Source: Chelativorans sp. Marseille-P2723
Lineage (GTDB): Bacteria; Pseudomonadota; Alphaproteobacteria; Rhizobiales; Rhizobiaceae
Length of the DNA stretch: 64,000 bases
Direction: 5' to 3'
Assembly: GCF_902809845.1 (NCBI RefSeq)
Contig: NZ_CADDWI010000009.1
Coordinates: forward strand, 310,001 to 374,000
Shown here one piece after another: positions 36,422-46,223 of the stretch. Every line of letters starts with the position of its first letter. The stretch's first letter is position 1. The notes beneath the pieces are model-generated. The model was not told the DNA's origin, made no database searches, and was given only the letters and a program-made list of their open reading frames with translations. The translations under genes and the position numbers were made by a program.

Positions 36422-37363
36422 GTGGGCCGTTCTCGCCGCTTCATTCCATCCACGAGTCTGTTGTCAGCCTTTGAGGCTGTGCTCAGAACGGGAACAACAG
36501 CAGCGGCGGCACGGGAACTGGACCTTACGCAGGGTGCGGTCAGCCGGCTCATCCAGAACCTGGAGGCCCAACTGGGACAGCGGCTCTTCGAGAGGCACCG
36601 CCGCAGGCTCATTCCCACGCAAGCCGCCCGCGCCTATGGCCGAGATATAAGCCGTGCGCTGGACCTCATCCAACGCGCCAGCATGGAGCTTTCGGCGAAT
36701 CCCGGCGGGGGCGTTCTCTCGCTCGCCATCCTGCCGGCTTTCGGGACGCGCTGGCTCGCTCCAAGACTGGGAAGTTTCCTGGCGCTGCATCCGGGGGTGA
36801 CGATCAATCTCGCCACACGACTGAAGCGCTTCAACTTTGAGGCGGAGGGGTTCGACGCTGCCATTCATTTCGGCACGGACGATTGGCGCGATGCAGGACA
36901 TATGAAGCTTTTCGAAGAGCGGTTGACAGCCTGTGCTGCGCCGTCTCTGCTCGAACGCAGCCCAGTAGACACGGTGGAGGATATGCATTCGCTGCCGCTG
37001 CTGCAGCTTGAGACGCGCCCGACAGCATGGGCGGCATGGTTCAGGGCACACGGGGCTGAGCCGGTACCCGTACGCGGAATGCTCTTCGATCAGTTCGCGA
37101 CAATGACGCAGGCGGCCATTGCCGGGCTCGGCGTGGCACTTCTGCCGGAATATCTGGCGGCGCCCGAGATAAGGGAGAGACGGCTGGTCCCGCTTTTCCA
37201 GCGCGCAACGAAAGGCGTTGGAGCCTACTGGCTCGTCTGGCCACAGGCGCGTGCGAACTATCCGCCGCTTGCATCCTTCCGCGAATGGCTTGCTGCGGAA
37301 ACCGCTTCGTTGCATCTGGAAAATCGCGACGCCGCGCATGAGGATGCTGCCGTGCCCCTTTGA
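36422..37363 (+). CDS. LysR-family regulator (GcvA-like), divergent from gcdH
   Basis: The 313-residue regulator has an N-terminal HTH (SLLSAFEAVLRTGTTAAAARELDLTQGAVSRLIQNLEAQLGQRLFER) and a periplasmic-binding-type effector domain (LSLAILPAFGTRWLAPRLGSFLALHPGVTINLATR, AAIAGLGVALLPEYL). It starts at a GTG preceded by AAGGA. Divergence from gcdH across 137 bp indicates that it activates or represses gcdH in response to a lysine-pathway intermediate. Its stop codon lies within the -35 element of the next operon's likely promoter. Confidence 0.9.
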   Translation: MGRSRRFIPSTSLLSAFEAVLRTGTTAAAARELDLTQGAVSRLIQNLEAQLGQRLFERHRRRLIPTQAARAYGRDISRALDLIQRASMELSANPGGGVLSLAILPAFGTRWLAPRLGSFLALHPGVTINLATRLKRFNFEAEGFDAAIHFGTDDWRDAGHMKLFEERLTACAAPSLLERSPVDTVEDMHSLPLLQLETRPTAWAAWFRAHGAEPVPVRGMLFDQFATMTQAAIAGLGVALLPEYLAAPEIRERRLVPLFQRATKGVGAYWLVWPQARANYPPLASFREWLAAETASLHLENRDAAHEDAAVPL

Positions 37364-37388
37364 CAGGCTTCAAGGCACACCCTTTAAT
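37360..37388 (+). promoter_or_regulatory. Sigma-70-type promoter of the YnjBCD-like operon
   Basis: A consensus TTGACA at 37360-37365 is followed, after exactly 17 bp, by TTTAAT at 37383-37388. It lies 68 bp before the GTG start of the ATPase gene. The -35 hexamer overlaps the last codon of the LysR gene, so the importer operon can be expressed independently of it. Confidence 0.5.
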
Positions 37389-37455
37389 CCGCACAGTCAG
37401 CATGCCGAGACCATTCTGGCTGATGAAGCATGGTGCAGAGCGGTGGAGAGCCTCG

Positions 37456-38505
37456 GTGACGAAAGTTCATCTAAGCGGGGTGCGGAAGTCCTTCGGCTCG
37501 TTTACCGCAATCGAACATCTGGAGCTGACGATAGAGTCCGGCGAGTTCGTCGTGCTGCTCGGCCCCTCGGGCTGCGGAAAGACGACGATGCTGCGCATGA
37601 TTGCCGGGTTGGAAGAGCCGTCGGCCGGGTCGATCCTGCTCGACGGCGCGGACGTATCGAATACGCCGGTGCAGGAGCGCAACGTTGGAATGGTTTTCCA
37701 GCGCGCCGCCCTTTTCCCCCATATGACGGTTGAAAAGAACATTCTTTTCGGCCTCAGCGTGCGCGGAAGACCGCGCGGTGAGATGCGCGAGAAGCTGGAG
37801 GAGATGCTTGAGATCGTCCAGCTCCACGACTTTCGCCACCGCTTTCCCGCCCAGCTTTCCGGTGGGCAGATGCAGCGCGTCGCCATAGCCCGCACCCTGA
37901 TCACCGAGCCTTCCGTGCTGATGATGGACGAGCCCCTTGCCGGCCTCGACACCAAGCTGCGCGCAACGATGCGCCGCTTTATCCGCGACGTGCAGAAGCG
38001 CTTGCGCCTCACCACCATCTTCGTCACGCACGATCAGGCCGAGGCGATGGAACTCGCTGACCGTATTGCGGTAATCTTTGACGGACGCCTTGCCCAATAT
38101 GCACCGCCAGATTTGCTCTACAAACGCCCCAGTTGCATGGCCGTCGCGGATTTCATGGGAGTGTCCAACATTTTTCCCGGCACGCTTGTGGCAAAGAACC
38201 GGGTCGAGTCGGCGTTCGGGCAATTGAGGGTGGATGAACAGCCGCGTTGTCCCCTTGGGGCCACCGTCAGCCTCATGCTGCGCGCGGAGGCAATCGACCT
38301 TCATGAGCATAAGGAAGACACACGCTTTCAGGCAATTGAAGGCCGGATAGTGGAACGGGATTTTCTGGGCGCCAGCGTTGTCTACACTCTGGAATGCGGC
38401 GCAACACGCATCGCGGTAAGCGAGCCGTCTCGCCGCCTTCTCGATGTCGGCCGGACAGTATGGCTCGACATTGCGCCGGAAAGCGTCTGGCTGCTATCGC
38501 ATTAA
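37456..38505 (+). CDS. ABC transporter ATPase (spermidine/putrescine or YnjD-like)
   Basis: The 349-residue ATPase has Walker [26 protein letters not shown], signature [15 protein letters not shown], Walker [13 protein letters not shown] and switch VTHDQAEA, then a TOBE-type C-terminal domain from about residue 235. The GTG at 37456 ([14 protein letters not shown]) was chosen because GGTGGAGAG lies just upstream; the longer frame begins inside the promoter. It is the first of four genes encoding a complete importer. Confidence 0.9.
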   Translation: MTKVHLSGVRKSFGSFTAIEHLELTIESGEFVVLLGPSGCGKTTMLRMIAGLEEPSAGSILLDGADVSNTPVQERNVGMVFQRAALFPHMTVEKNILFGLSVRGRPRGEMREKLEEMLEIVQLHDFRHRFPAQLSGGQMQRVAIARTLITEPSVLMMDEPLAGLDTKLRATMRRFIRDVQKRLRLTTIFVTHDQAEAMELADRIAVIFDGRLAQYAPPDLLYKRPSCMAVADFMGVSNIFPGTLVAKNRVESAFGQLRVDEQPRCPLGATVSLMLRAEAIDLHEHKEDTRFQAIEGRIVERDFLGASVVYTLECGATRIAVSEPSRRLLDVGRTVWLDIAPESVWLLSH

Positions 38506-38515
38506 GGGAGGCAAC

Positions 38516-39868
38516 ATGCACAAGTTTCGACTGGTTCCCATCACCTTGCTGGCGCTGCTGGCCTGCTTTCCGGCGGTGGCCGATGAGGGCGCGGAAAGGT
38601 TCAGGGATGATTTCCTGGCCGGAAAACTCGCGTGGGGGCAGGTTCGCGAAAGAGCGCGGGAGGAAGGCCAGGTCAATCTTTACTACTGGGGCGGCGATGA
38701 CCTGCTGAATGTATGGATGGACAGGGTGGTAGCTCCTGCCATGAAACAGGAAGGCATCACCTTCAATCCCGTGCGGGTTACTGCCACGAAGGATGCGATC
38801 GACCTCGTTCTGACGGAACTCGCTGCCGGCAGGACCATCGGCAAGGGCAGCGTCGACGCGATATGGGCGAACGGCGAAAACTTTGCGACGCTGAAGCAGC
38901 AGAACGCGCTTTTCGGCAGCTTCGCCAAATTGCTGCCAAACGCGGTGAATCTCGAATGGGATCCGGCGGATGAGCGGTCGCTCACAAATCTGAGGGATTT
39001 TGGCGTGGAGACGCTTGGGCAGGAAATGCCCTGGTCGGCTGAGCAATATGTGTGCGCAGCCGATCGCGCCCGCGTTGCGGAAGAGGACACGCCGTCAACC
39101 TTCGCGCAGTTACATGCCTATCTTGAGAAGAACCCGGGAAAGTTCACCTATGTGAAGCCACCCCACTATATTGGCAACACCTTCGTACAGGCCGCGATCT
39201 ACGCCCATAACCCCGATGGAACAGGGGCCATGCCATTGCAGGCCTCACTGGATGACTTGGGAGTAGAGGAGCTTGCCCGCCTCATCGAGCCCGGGCTTCG
39301 TTACCTGAAGGATCTGGAGCCGCTGCTTCTGAGCGCGGGGAATGGACGCAGGCCCCGCTATCCTGAAGACATTGCGGAACTGGAAGGCCTGTTCCTCAAC
39401 GGTGAAATCGATTTTGCCTGCAAATTCGGCCTTTATGCGGTTGCCACAGCGGTTGCGACAGGCCGCTATCCGGAAAAGGCCGAAGGGTTCATCTTCCCAG
39501 AGGGCAACATGATCAAGAACAAGAACTATCTGGTCATCCCTGCAAATGCCCCGAACCCTGCAGCATCCCTGGTCATGATCGACTATATGACCTCTGTTGA
39601 GGCGCAGGTCTCAAAGCTTCGCCATGTGGGCATGCCAGCCGGGATCGATCCGTGGCGGCTGCCGGCAGAAGATGCCGACGCGCTTGAAGAAGCGTCACCT
39701 GGCCATGTCGGTGTTACCCAAGCGCAGCTCGATGAGAATGCAGCGCCCGATACCCACGCCACATTGGTCGACGTGATCGAAGCCGTCTGGCTGGAATATA
39801 TTGAGCGGAATAGAAACGAGCCCATCTCGAAGATCGTCGCGCGCGTGGCCGAAAATTACATAAGATAA
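38516..39868 (+). CDS. ABC substrate-binding protein, YnjB-like
   Basis: The 450-residue exported protein has a signal peptide (MHKFRLVPITLLALLACFPAVA) and the YnjB-family pattern NLYYWGGDDLLNVWMDRVV near residue 45. Later segments are AGRTIGKGSVDAIWANGENF and YVKPPHYIGNTFVQAAIY. YnjB relatives are periplasmic binding proteins of uncertain ligand, distantly related to spermidine and thiamine binders. It follows the ATPase gene by 10 bp, with GGGAGG upstream of the ATG. Confidence 0.88.
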   Translation: MHKFRLVPITLLALLACFPAVADEGAERFRDDFLAGKLAWGQVRERAREEGQVNLYYWGGDDLLNVWMDRVVAPAMKQEGITFNPVRVTATKDAIDLVLTELAAGRTIGKGSVDAIWANGENFATLKQQNALFGSFAKLLPNAVNLEWDPADERSLTNLRDFGVETLGQEMPWSAEQYVCAADRARVAEEDTPSTFAQLHAYLEKNPGKFTYVKPPHYIGNTFVQAAIYAHNPDGTGAMPLQASLDDLGVEELARLIEPGLRYLKDLEPLLLSAGNGRRPRYPEDIAELEGLFLNGEIDFACKFGLYAVATAVATGRYPEKAEGFIFPEGNMIKNKNYLVIPANAPNPAASLVMIDYMTSVEAQVSKLRHVGMPAGIDPWRLPAEDADALEEASPGHVGVTQAQLDENAAPDTHATLVDVIEAVWLEYIERNRNEPISKIVARVAENYIR

Positions 39869-39900
39869 ATAGAAGCAGGCCAGCCGCACCGGAGCCAGCC

Positions 39901-40839
39901 ATGTCCTCCCCGATCCCGCCACCAAATTCAGCGCCGCGCCTCTTCCAGCCGGCGCAGGCGGCAGGCAGACGGCCCGCTCTCGGCCTTGCGCTGACCCTGA
40001 CGCCGATTGCTTTCGTTCTTGTGCTGCTCTTTGGCGGGGCTATGCTGCTTGCCGTGCTCCAGTCCCTGGGCTTTGCGCCATGGTTCGGCGTCAACACATT
40101 CCCAAGTCTGACATATTTCAAGGCGCTTTGGGCATCGCAGTTCTTCTGGATTTCTGTCGGCCTCACCCTTTATTACGCAACTGCCTCCACAATGATCGCG
40201 CTGGTGCTCGCCATCCCTCTTGCACTGGCGCTGACCAAGGCATTTCCCGGCCGGGGACTATACGATTACATCTACAAATTGCCGTTGATGATCCCCTATC
40301 TGGTTGGGATCGCTCTGGCCGTGCTTATGCTTGGCAATGGCGGCATTCTTTCCCGACTTGCAGCCTATGTGGGCCTCATCGACGATCCCGGCCAGTTCCC
40401 TGCCATCCTGAAAACGCATTACGGCTGGGGCATCATTACCGTCTATGTGTGGAAGCAGACACCTTTCATGACGCTTGCCATTTATGCGGTTCTGCTTGGT
40501 GTCGATCGCAACACCGAAGAGGCGGCCGCAGTGCTCGGCGCAAGCCCGCGGGCGATCTTCTTTCGCGTCACGCTGCCGCAGATCCTGCCCGGCATCGTCT
40601 CTTCGAGCCTGATCTGCTTCGCCTTCAATATGGGAGCCTTTGAAGCGCCGCTGATCCTGGGCGGCGGCTTTCCCGATACACTGCCCGTGATCGCCTGGCG
40701 CTACTTCAACGATGCAGATTATACGCTGCAGCTTCAGGGCATGGCGGCGGTGGTCTCGATGGGCATCATCTCGGGCGTGCTCCTGTTTGCCTATCTTGCT
40801 GCGTACAGGCGCTACGAAATGATGATTGGAAGGGTCTGA
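39901..40839 (+). CDS. ABC transporter permease, first subunit
   Basis: The 312-residue membrane protein has six predicted hydrophobic segments and an EAA loop, EEAAAVLGASPRAIFFRVTLPQILPG near residue 205. It pairs with the next permease to form the channel of the YnjB-like importer. It begins 32 bp after the binding-protein gene and overlaps the next gene by one base (TGATG). Confidence 0.9.
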   Translation: MSSPIPPPNSAPRLFQPAQAAGRRPALGLALTLTPIAFVLVLLFGGAMLLAVLQSLGFAPWFGVNTFPSLTYFKALWASQFFWISVGLTLYYATASTMIALVLAIPLALALTKAFPGRGLYDYIYKLPLMIPYLVGIALAVLMLGNGGILSRLAAYVGLIDDPGQFPAILKTHYGWGIITVYVWKQTPFMTLAIYAVLLGVDRNTEEAAAVLGASPRAIFFRVTLPQILPGIVSSSLICFAFNMGAFEAPLILGGGFPDTLPVIAWRYFNDADYTLQLQGMAAVVSMGIISGVLLFAYLAAYRRYEMMIGRV

Positions 40840-41681
40840 TGCGGCGCCCCCGCCTCACAGATCGGCTGTCGCCCTTCCAGAGGTTCTACCTTCTGGCCAT
40901 GGCCGCCTTCATCCTTGGTCCGTTCCTGCCGCTCATCATCCAGAGCCTCGCTTTCCGCTGGGCCTGGCCGGACCTGCTCCCCTCGGAGTGGTGGCTGGAA
41001 CAGCGCGAGCGTTCGATTGGCCCGCTTGCGTGGGATTATGTCTTTTCGCCGTATTCGCGCGTACTTGAGGCTACGGTGAACACGGTCATCATCGGGGCGG
41101 CGGCCACGATCCTGTGTCTAGCCATCTGCCTTCCTGCGGCGCGCGTGCTGGCGCGCGAGCGGTTCAGGGGCAAAAGCGCGGTCGAATTCTTCCTCTCGTT
41201 GCCCCTCATCCTTCCGGAGGCTGCGATTGGAATTACGCTTCTCATGGTTTTCATAGGCCTTGGTCTGGCCGGCAGCTATGCGGGCATTATCATTGCCCAT
41301 CTGATCCCGACCATTCCCTACATGGTGCGCACGCTGACGGCGGTCTATCAGGGGCTCGGAACCGAGTTCGAGGAGCAGGCAATGGTCCTTGGCGCCAGCC
41401 GGCTGCAAGTCTTCCTGCGTGTCACGCTGCCCATGCTCATGCCTGGCGTCGTGGCCGGCGCGCTGTTCACCTTTCTCGTCTCCACCAACATCTTCCTGCT
41501 CACTTTTCTGCTGGGCCAGGGCAGGATCATCACGCTGCCGACGCTGCTTTTCTCAAAAGTGTCGGGAGGAACCATCGATGCCTCCGCAGCCGGCATCACC
41601 GTCATTGCCACCCTGCCGGGAATCGTGCTTCTGCTCCTGACAGAACGTTTTATCAGGCAAAAAGCTTTCGACGGGTATTAG
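40839..41681 (+). CDS. ABC transporter permease, second subunit
   Basis: The 280-residue membrane protein has about six hydrophobic segments and an EAA loop, EEQAMVLGASRLQVFLRVTLPMLMPG near residue 178. It completes the four-gene importer (ATPase, binding protein, two permeases). Location next to gcdH and its regulator hints that the ligand may feed lysine, polyamine or glutarate metabolism, but this is inference only. Confidence 0.9.
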   Translation: MRRPRLTDRLSPFQRFYLLAMAAFILGPFLPLIIQSLAFRWAWPDLLPSEWWLEQRERSIGPLAWDYVFSPYSRVLEATVNTVIIGAAATILCLAICLPAARVLARERFRGKSAVEFFLSLPLILPEAAIGITLLMVFIGLGLAGSYAGIIIAHLIPTIPYMVRTLTAVYQGLGTEFEEQAMVLGASRLQVFLRVTLPMLMPGVVAGALFTFLVSTNIFLLTFLLGQGRIITLPTLLFSKVSGGTIDASAAGITVIATLPGIVLLLLTERFIRQKAFDGY

Positions 41682-41801
41682 GCAAGCTAACTCCTGCGCG
41701 GGGTTGACAATCATCCGAAAGATACGCGATCCGAACGGCGGATGTATTGTCGCCGGTTCTCGCCATTTACATACCGTTCCGGCTTCGGGAAGGACTTCAA
41801 C

Positions 41802-42968
41802 TTGGATGAAACATCTTCTCCCAAGCGCTTGCAGGAAGCCAGCGGTGGGGATACCGCCATTGTTCCCCCGGTTGTTCGTTCAGCCAGCGCGTCTGTAAGC
41901 GTCGTTCTTGCACTCGTCATAGGAATCGCGGGCGCGCTGGTTTTTGCACATTTCCAGCTTCCGCTTCCATGGATGCTAGGTGCGATGGGCGCAAGCAGCG
42001 TTGCCGCCCTCGCTCGCTTGCCTGTAACCATGCCAAGCCTGGTGCGCCAGCCAATGCTGGCCATTATTGGCGTGATGCTGGGTGCAAGGCTTCAGCCCGA
42101 GCTATTCAAAGATGTCTGGGCATGGCTCCCGACACTCGCCCTCATCGTCGTGTTCGTAGCAACCAGCGGCTTTCTCTGCATGGTCTATTTCCAGAGAGTG
42201 GCCGGCCTTGATCCACGCACCGCCTATTTTTCTGCGATGCCAGGCGGGCTCATGGAAATGATCATCCTAGGAGAAAGATCGGGCGGCAATGTCCAGGTCA
42301 TTGCGCTCTGCCAGTCTGCCCGCATTCTGCTGCTCGTCTTCACCCTCCCCTTCCTGATACGTTATCTTGGCGATGCCTCCTCGCTGACCATCCAGACCGG
42401 CGCTGCTCCATCGATCTTCGATGCAGATTGGCAAAGCCACTTGTGGCTCCTTGTCACCGCGGCGGCCGGCGCCCTGTTCGGCAGGATCGCACGGCTTCCT
42501 GCAGGATGGTTGTTCGGACCGTTTCTTGTAAGCGGTCTCGTTCATCTTGCCAGCTGGAGCAACTTTCAACCCTCCGTCGAGATCGTCAATGCGGCCCAGC
42601 TTATCATCGGCACGGTGCTGGGTTGCAGCTTTGCGCGTTCGAACCCTGCCCTTGTACTGCGAATGTTGAAGCTTTCGGCTGGCGCGACGGTCATCCTGCT
42701 GGCGACTACCTTCACTTTCGCGTTCCTTGCCAGTCAGGTCTCTTCTTACGGCTTCCTTCCGCTACTGCTTGCCTACTCGCCGGGTGGACTGGCAGAGATG
42801 AGCCTGATGGCGCTGGTGCTGCAGGTGGAAACGGGATTCGTGGTTCTACATCACATTGCGCGCATTACATTGGTGCTCTTTGGTGCCCGTCTCGTATTCT
42901 CGTTGGTGTTCAAGGATGGCAAAGCAGCAACTAGCAGCCTGAGCAAAGATGCACGCAAGGACAGCTAA
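41802..42968 (+). CDS. AbrB-family membrane protein
   Basis: The 388-residue membrane protein shows two similar halves of the AbrB duplication type: FAHFQLPLPWMLGAMGASS with GVMLGARLQPE in the first, and IARLPAGWLFGPFLVSGLVH with GTVLGCSFA in the second. SAMPGGLMEM and YSPGGLAEMSLMALVLQVE are the repeated family motifs. Such proteins are annotated as putative transport or regulatory proteins; the function is not established. A TTG at 41802 after GGAAGGA is the preferred start, though an upstream start at 41742 is possible. Confidence 0.82.
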   Translation: MDETSSPKRLQEASGGDTAIVPPVVRSASASVSVVLALVIGIAGALVFAHFQLPLPWMLGAMGASSVAALARLPVTMPSLVRQPMLAIIGVMLGARLQPELFKDVWAWLPTLALIVVFVATSGFLCMVYFQRVAGLDPRTAYFSAMPGGLMEMIILGERSGGNVQVIALCQSARILLLVFTLPFLIRYLGDASSLTIQTGAAPSIFDADWQSHLWLLVTAAAGALFGRIARLPAGWLFGPFLVSGLVHLASWSNFQPSVEIVNAAQLIIGTVLGCSFARSNPALVLRMLKLSAGATVILLATTFTFAFLASQVSSYGFLPLLLAYSPGGLAEMSLMALVLQVETGFVVLHHIARITLVLFGARLVFSLVFKDGKAATSSLSKDARKDS

Positions 42969-43145
42969 AACCCGCGAAACTGTAACCGCCTCAAGACACC
43001 ATGATGGCAATAACTGCACCTCGTTGAAATTATCCTACTAACGTACTACTAAGCCGCTCAACATCGTTGACGCTTGAGTCGCGTTGAGGAATTTCTTCAG
43101 GTATTGACGCGGAACAGACGTGTAACTGGTTCTCCTGCAGGCTGC

Positions 43146-44306
43146 ATGGCGCTCGATTTCCTCACGCTTTACGTGATCATACTGCTCAACTCATTGAGCT
43201 TCGCCATTGTGTGGCTCGTGATCGCCTGCACCTATCGCAGCATGAAGGCGGCGCGTTTCTGGCTTGCCGCCCTTGTGATGACCTGCGTGAGCGGCCCCCT
43301 GCTCGTGAGCGCCGACGGAAACGAAGCGATTACCTATGTCGGCCTGACGCTGGTGGCGGGAAGCTTTGCAGTCATGTGGCAGGGTGTGCGGGTATTCCAC
43401 CATCAACCGCCGTTCTGGTTAGCCGTAGTCGCCATCGTCGCCGCCACATTTGCCGCCCTGAACATTTTTGGACCACAGCAGGAGGCGATCAACATTATCG
43501 CCGCCATAAGTCAGATCGGGCCGGTGTCCTTCGCAATGGTTGCGCTTCTGCGCGAGCGTCCACGCTATATCGGCGTGTATGTTGCAGCCTGCGCCGCCGG
43601 TGTGCTCATCCTCGGCCAAGGAGCCGAGGCGATCACAAACGCCTTGCGGCTGTCGGGCCTCATGACCATTGACGCTTACTACTCCGTCGCGGCGTGGTTC
43701 CTTGTCTGCGCCGTCATTGGCGGCAGCGTCTGGAACCTCGGCTTCCTTCTCATGGCTTCCGATCGATTCAGGGCCGAACTCCGGTTGCTGGCAACGCGAG
43801 ACGACCTTACAAACCTGCCCAATAGGCGTGGCCTGCGGGAAAAGATCGCAATTTGCGAAAAATCGGTGCGGCGCAAACGAACCTCCGCAGTGCTGATGAT
43901 GATCGATCTGGACAGGTTCAAAAATATCAATGACCGCTTCGGTCACGCCGCCGGAGATGCGGCGCTGGCCCATATCGGCCGCGTGATCCTCAGCAGGCTC
44001 CGCGACGACGACGTGCTGGCGCGCATTGGCGGGGATGAGTTTTGCGTGCTGTTGCCACACACGAAGCTGAAAACGGCTTCCACAATCGCAAAGCGGTTGA
44101 TTGAGGCAATTGCATCGACGCCGTTGGAATGGAAAGGATGTCGGGTCGACCTTTCTGCTAGTATCGGACTGTCCGAATGGAAACCCGAATCCTCCATCAC
44201 GCTGGCTGAGATCCTGCCACTGGCCGACGCGGCCATGTTTGGTAGCAAACGCGAGAGAAACAACAGCGCGCCCTCGACCACTGTTAACCTTCAGCTTGCA
44301 GGCTGA
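43146..44306 (+). CDS. Membrane diguanylate cyclase (GGDEF)
   Basis: The 386-residue protein has six to seven N-terminal membrane segments (to about residue 205) and a C-terminal GGDEF domain. The domain begins at DDLTNLPNRRGL and has an intact GGDEF active site in LARIGGDEFCVLLP. The RDDD sequence five residues before it is a proper RxxD inhibitory site, so it should make cyclic di-GMP under product control. No EAL domain is present. It stands alone, between the AbrB gene and the type III region, and is the only cyclic di-GMP enzyme in the window. Confidence 0.92.
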   Translation: MALDFLTLYVIILLNSLSFAIVWLVIACTYRSMKAARFWLAALVMTCVSGPLLVSADGNEAITYVGLTLVAGSFAVMWQGVRVFHHQPPFWLAVVAIVAATFAALNIFGPQQEAINIIAAISQIGPVSFAMVALLRERPRYIGVYVAACAAGVLILGQGAEAITNALRLSGLMTIDAYYSVAAWFLVCAVIGGSVWNLGFLLMASDRFRAELRLLATRDDLTNLPNRRGLREKIAICEKSVRRKRTSAVLMMIDLDRFKNINDRFGHAAGDAALAHIGRVILSRLRDDDVLARIGGDEFCVLLPHTKLKTASTIAKRLIEAIASTPLEWKGCRVDLSASIGLSEWKPESSITLAEILPLADAAMFGSKRERNNSAPSTTVNLQLAG

Positions 44307-44391
44307 CGACTTCTCGGGACAATCGCCAGCCTGTTGAAAGATCTGTTCTGGCCAGTCCTTTGTGCGCCGGCGGGATCTGGCCTGACCGGGC

Positions 44392-46032
44392 CTAAACCTT
44401 CAATTCCTCAAGTGCAGCGCACCGGATCGCATGAGCAATTACGTTGCGATATACGTTGTCCTTGCGCAGTATGCGCTTATCCTTGTTCCGCTCGGACTGC
44501 AGGAAACGCAGAAATTCGCCCAGCATCCGATCGTCTCCAGCATTGGCCGCCGGATCAAAGTCGTCATAGCGGTAGATCCGGCCGATGGCGACATGAGCAT
44601 CGTCAATCGCCTTCTTGCCATTGCATATCCGGTCAGCCAAGCCTTTCAAGAATGTCATTTCTTCCTTGTCCGAAAGTGTCCTGCCGCCAAGCTGCCTGGA
44701 CCCTTGCGCGATCGCGGAGCGGTTCAAAAGCGGACGGACCAGGTCTCCAAAACTTGAGCCGTAAGCTTCAGCGATCTTCTGCTGGAGGAAAGACTGTGCG
44801 GCCTGTCGTCTGAGGGAAACATTCCGGCTGCTCTCGGCTACATCCGCGGCTACTGACTTCCGATCAGGCTTGAAATCCGCAAAGGGTTGCTCCCCCCTCA
44901 GCGTGTCGAGAGCGAAGGAGCCCAAAAGCGTTACGAGCAGAGGGAAAGCTGCAGGATTGCGCGCCGATTCGCCACCTTGCACCGCATTCATGACATTGAG
45001 CGACAGGAAGCCGGCTTGGGCGGCAAATTCGTGGAGGAAGTCCAGCACGGTGTGAAGGCCGTTATCGACAAGTCCGTGGCCGATGGCGAAGGACGTGAAG
45101 GGGTAGGCCTCCTGATCGAAGCGGGCACGGCGGAGGCTGACCCATTCATATCCGTGATGCAGAATCTCCGGCAAATTGGTCATCATCAGTGCATTGCCGG
45201 CCGCCGCAGCAATGGCAGAGGTCTTGTCCAGGCCGAACGCGGCGGTTGTAGGATTAAGCGTCATGGCACCTATAGCACAGATCGAAAGTGCAGGCATGAG
45301 CGCGTCCTTGAAGCGTCGCTCGTGGAGTGCCTGCACTACCGTCGGCAGGTTCTTGCCAATGGTGGGAACGAACATCAGGAGAGCAGTAAGAGCCGCTGCG
45401 GCAATATTGGAACCGTTGAGCGCCTTGTCACTGCTGATCTTGTCGAAGAAATACGTGTTGACCGTCGCAATTGTGTCATCGATCGCAAGGTCCCGGCCGC
45501 CAAGGACTGCGAAATAGCTCTTGACCAAAGCTGTTATTCTGTCCTTCAGGGTGCCGTCGGGTTTGCTGGTTTCCAGATGCTCAAGCAACTGTGCGTTGAC
45601 TGCCGGCAGAAGCTTTCTGGCAATCTCCAGCTTTGCGGGTGTTTCATCCGCCAATGTCAACGAGCGGCAAACTTGAGCCAGATGCTGCGGCGAAGGTGAA
45701 CGTTGCGCCTCCGCCTCCTCCAGGTCGCGATGCCGGGTGATGAAAAGCTTTCCACCACGCAGGGCAAGGTCGGCCCCTGCCTTCTTGAGAAAGGCGTTCG
45801 CCATGTCTTCTGCGAGTTGTTCACTGACATTGCCTTGGGCAACCTTGTTCTGGCCGTTGGCCTTTCCGAAGCGATCCAGGCTTGCCGCCCGAGGTAATAG
45901 CAGGTTTGCGGAAGAATGTTGAAGGGAAAGGCTTCTTGAGCGTCGGGGAGATAACGCTGACGCGCTGCAAGCGGATTGTATATCCGGCGTCCGCAGGACG
46001 TGCATAGGAATTGCGGCACTCGAAATCGGCAT
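44392..46032 (-). CDS. Candidate type III secreted effector or translocator, unknown family
   Basis: The 546-residue protein is not recognised. Its N-terminus is rich in Ser, Ala and Arg and poor in acidic residues (MPISSAAIPMHVLRTPD, then SPRRSRSLSLQHSSAN), as is common for type III substrates. The middle has several hydrophobic stretches (about residues 210-230, 245-270, 272-290, 365-385), and the C-terminus is helical and charged. The ATG at 46032 has AGGTGA 6 bases upstream. It is the last gene of the minus-strand region that starts with the secretion genes. It could be an effector with membrane segments or a translocator. Confidence 0.6.
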   Translation of the reverse strand: MPISSAAIPMHVLRTPDIQSACSASALSPRRSRSLSLQHSSANLLLPRAASLDRFGKANGQNKVAQGNVSEQLAEDMANAFLKKAGADLALRGGKLFITRHRDLEEAEAQRSPSPQHLAQVCRSLTLADETPAKLEIARKLLPAVNAQLLEHLETSKPDGTLKDRITALVKSYFAVLGGRDLAIDDTIATVNTYFFDKISSDKALNGSNIAAAALTALLMFVPTIGKNLPTVVQALHERRFKDALMPALSICAIGAMTLNPTTAAFGLDKTSAIAAAAGNALMMTNLPEILHHGYEWVSLRRARFDQEAYPFTSFAIGHGLVDNGLHTVLDFLHEFAAQAGFLSLNVMNAVQGGESARNPAAFPLLVTLLGSFALDTLRGEQPFADFKPDRKSVAADVAESSRNVSLRRQAAQSFLQQKIAEAYGSSFGDLVRPLLNRSAIAQGSRQLGGRTLSDKEEMTFLKGLADRICNGKKAIDDAHVAIGRIYRYDDFDPAANAGDDRMLGEFLRFLQSERNKDKRILRKDNVYRNVIAHAIRCAALEELKV

Positions 46033-46223
46033 GGCGTTCACCTGTGAATCGGTTGGTCGGCTCGACATCCGTCAGGTAGCCAGCGCTGACACGAATATTA
46101 GAATTGGAAAATATTATGATCACCAAGCATGCCTCTACCTCACGGAATAGCCTGCCCATGAGGACGGGCGGCAACCGCGGATGCCACAGTTACCGCCCAG
46201 GTCGTTTACGTCATTGCGGACCT

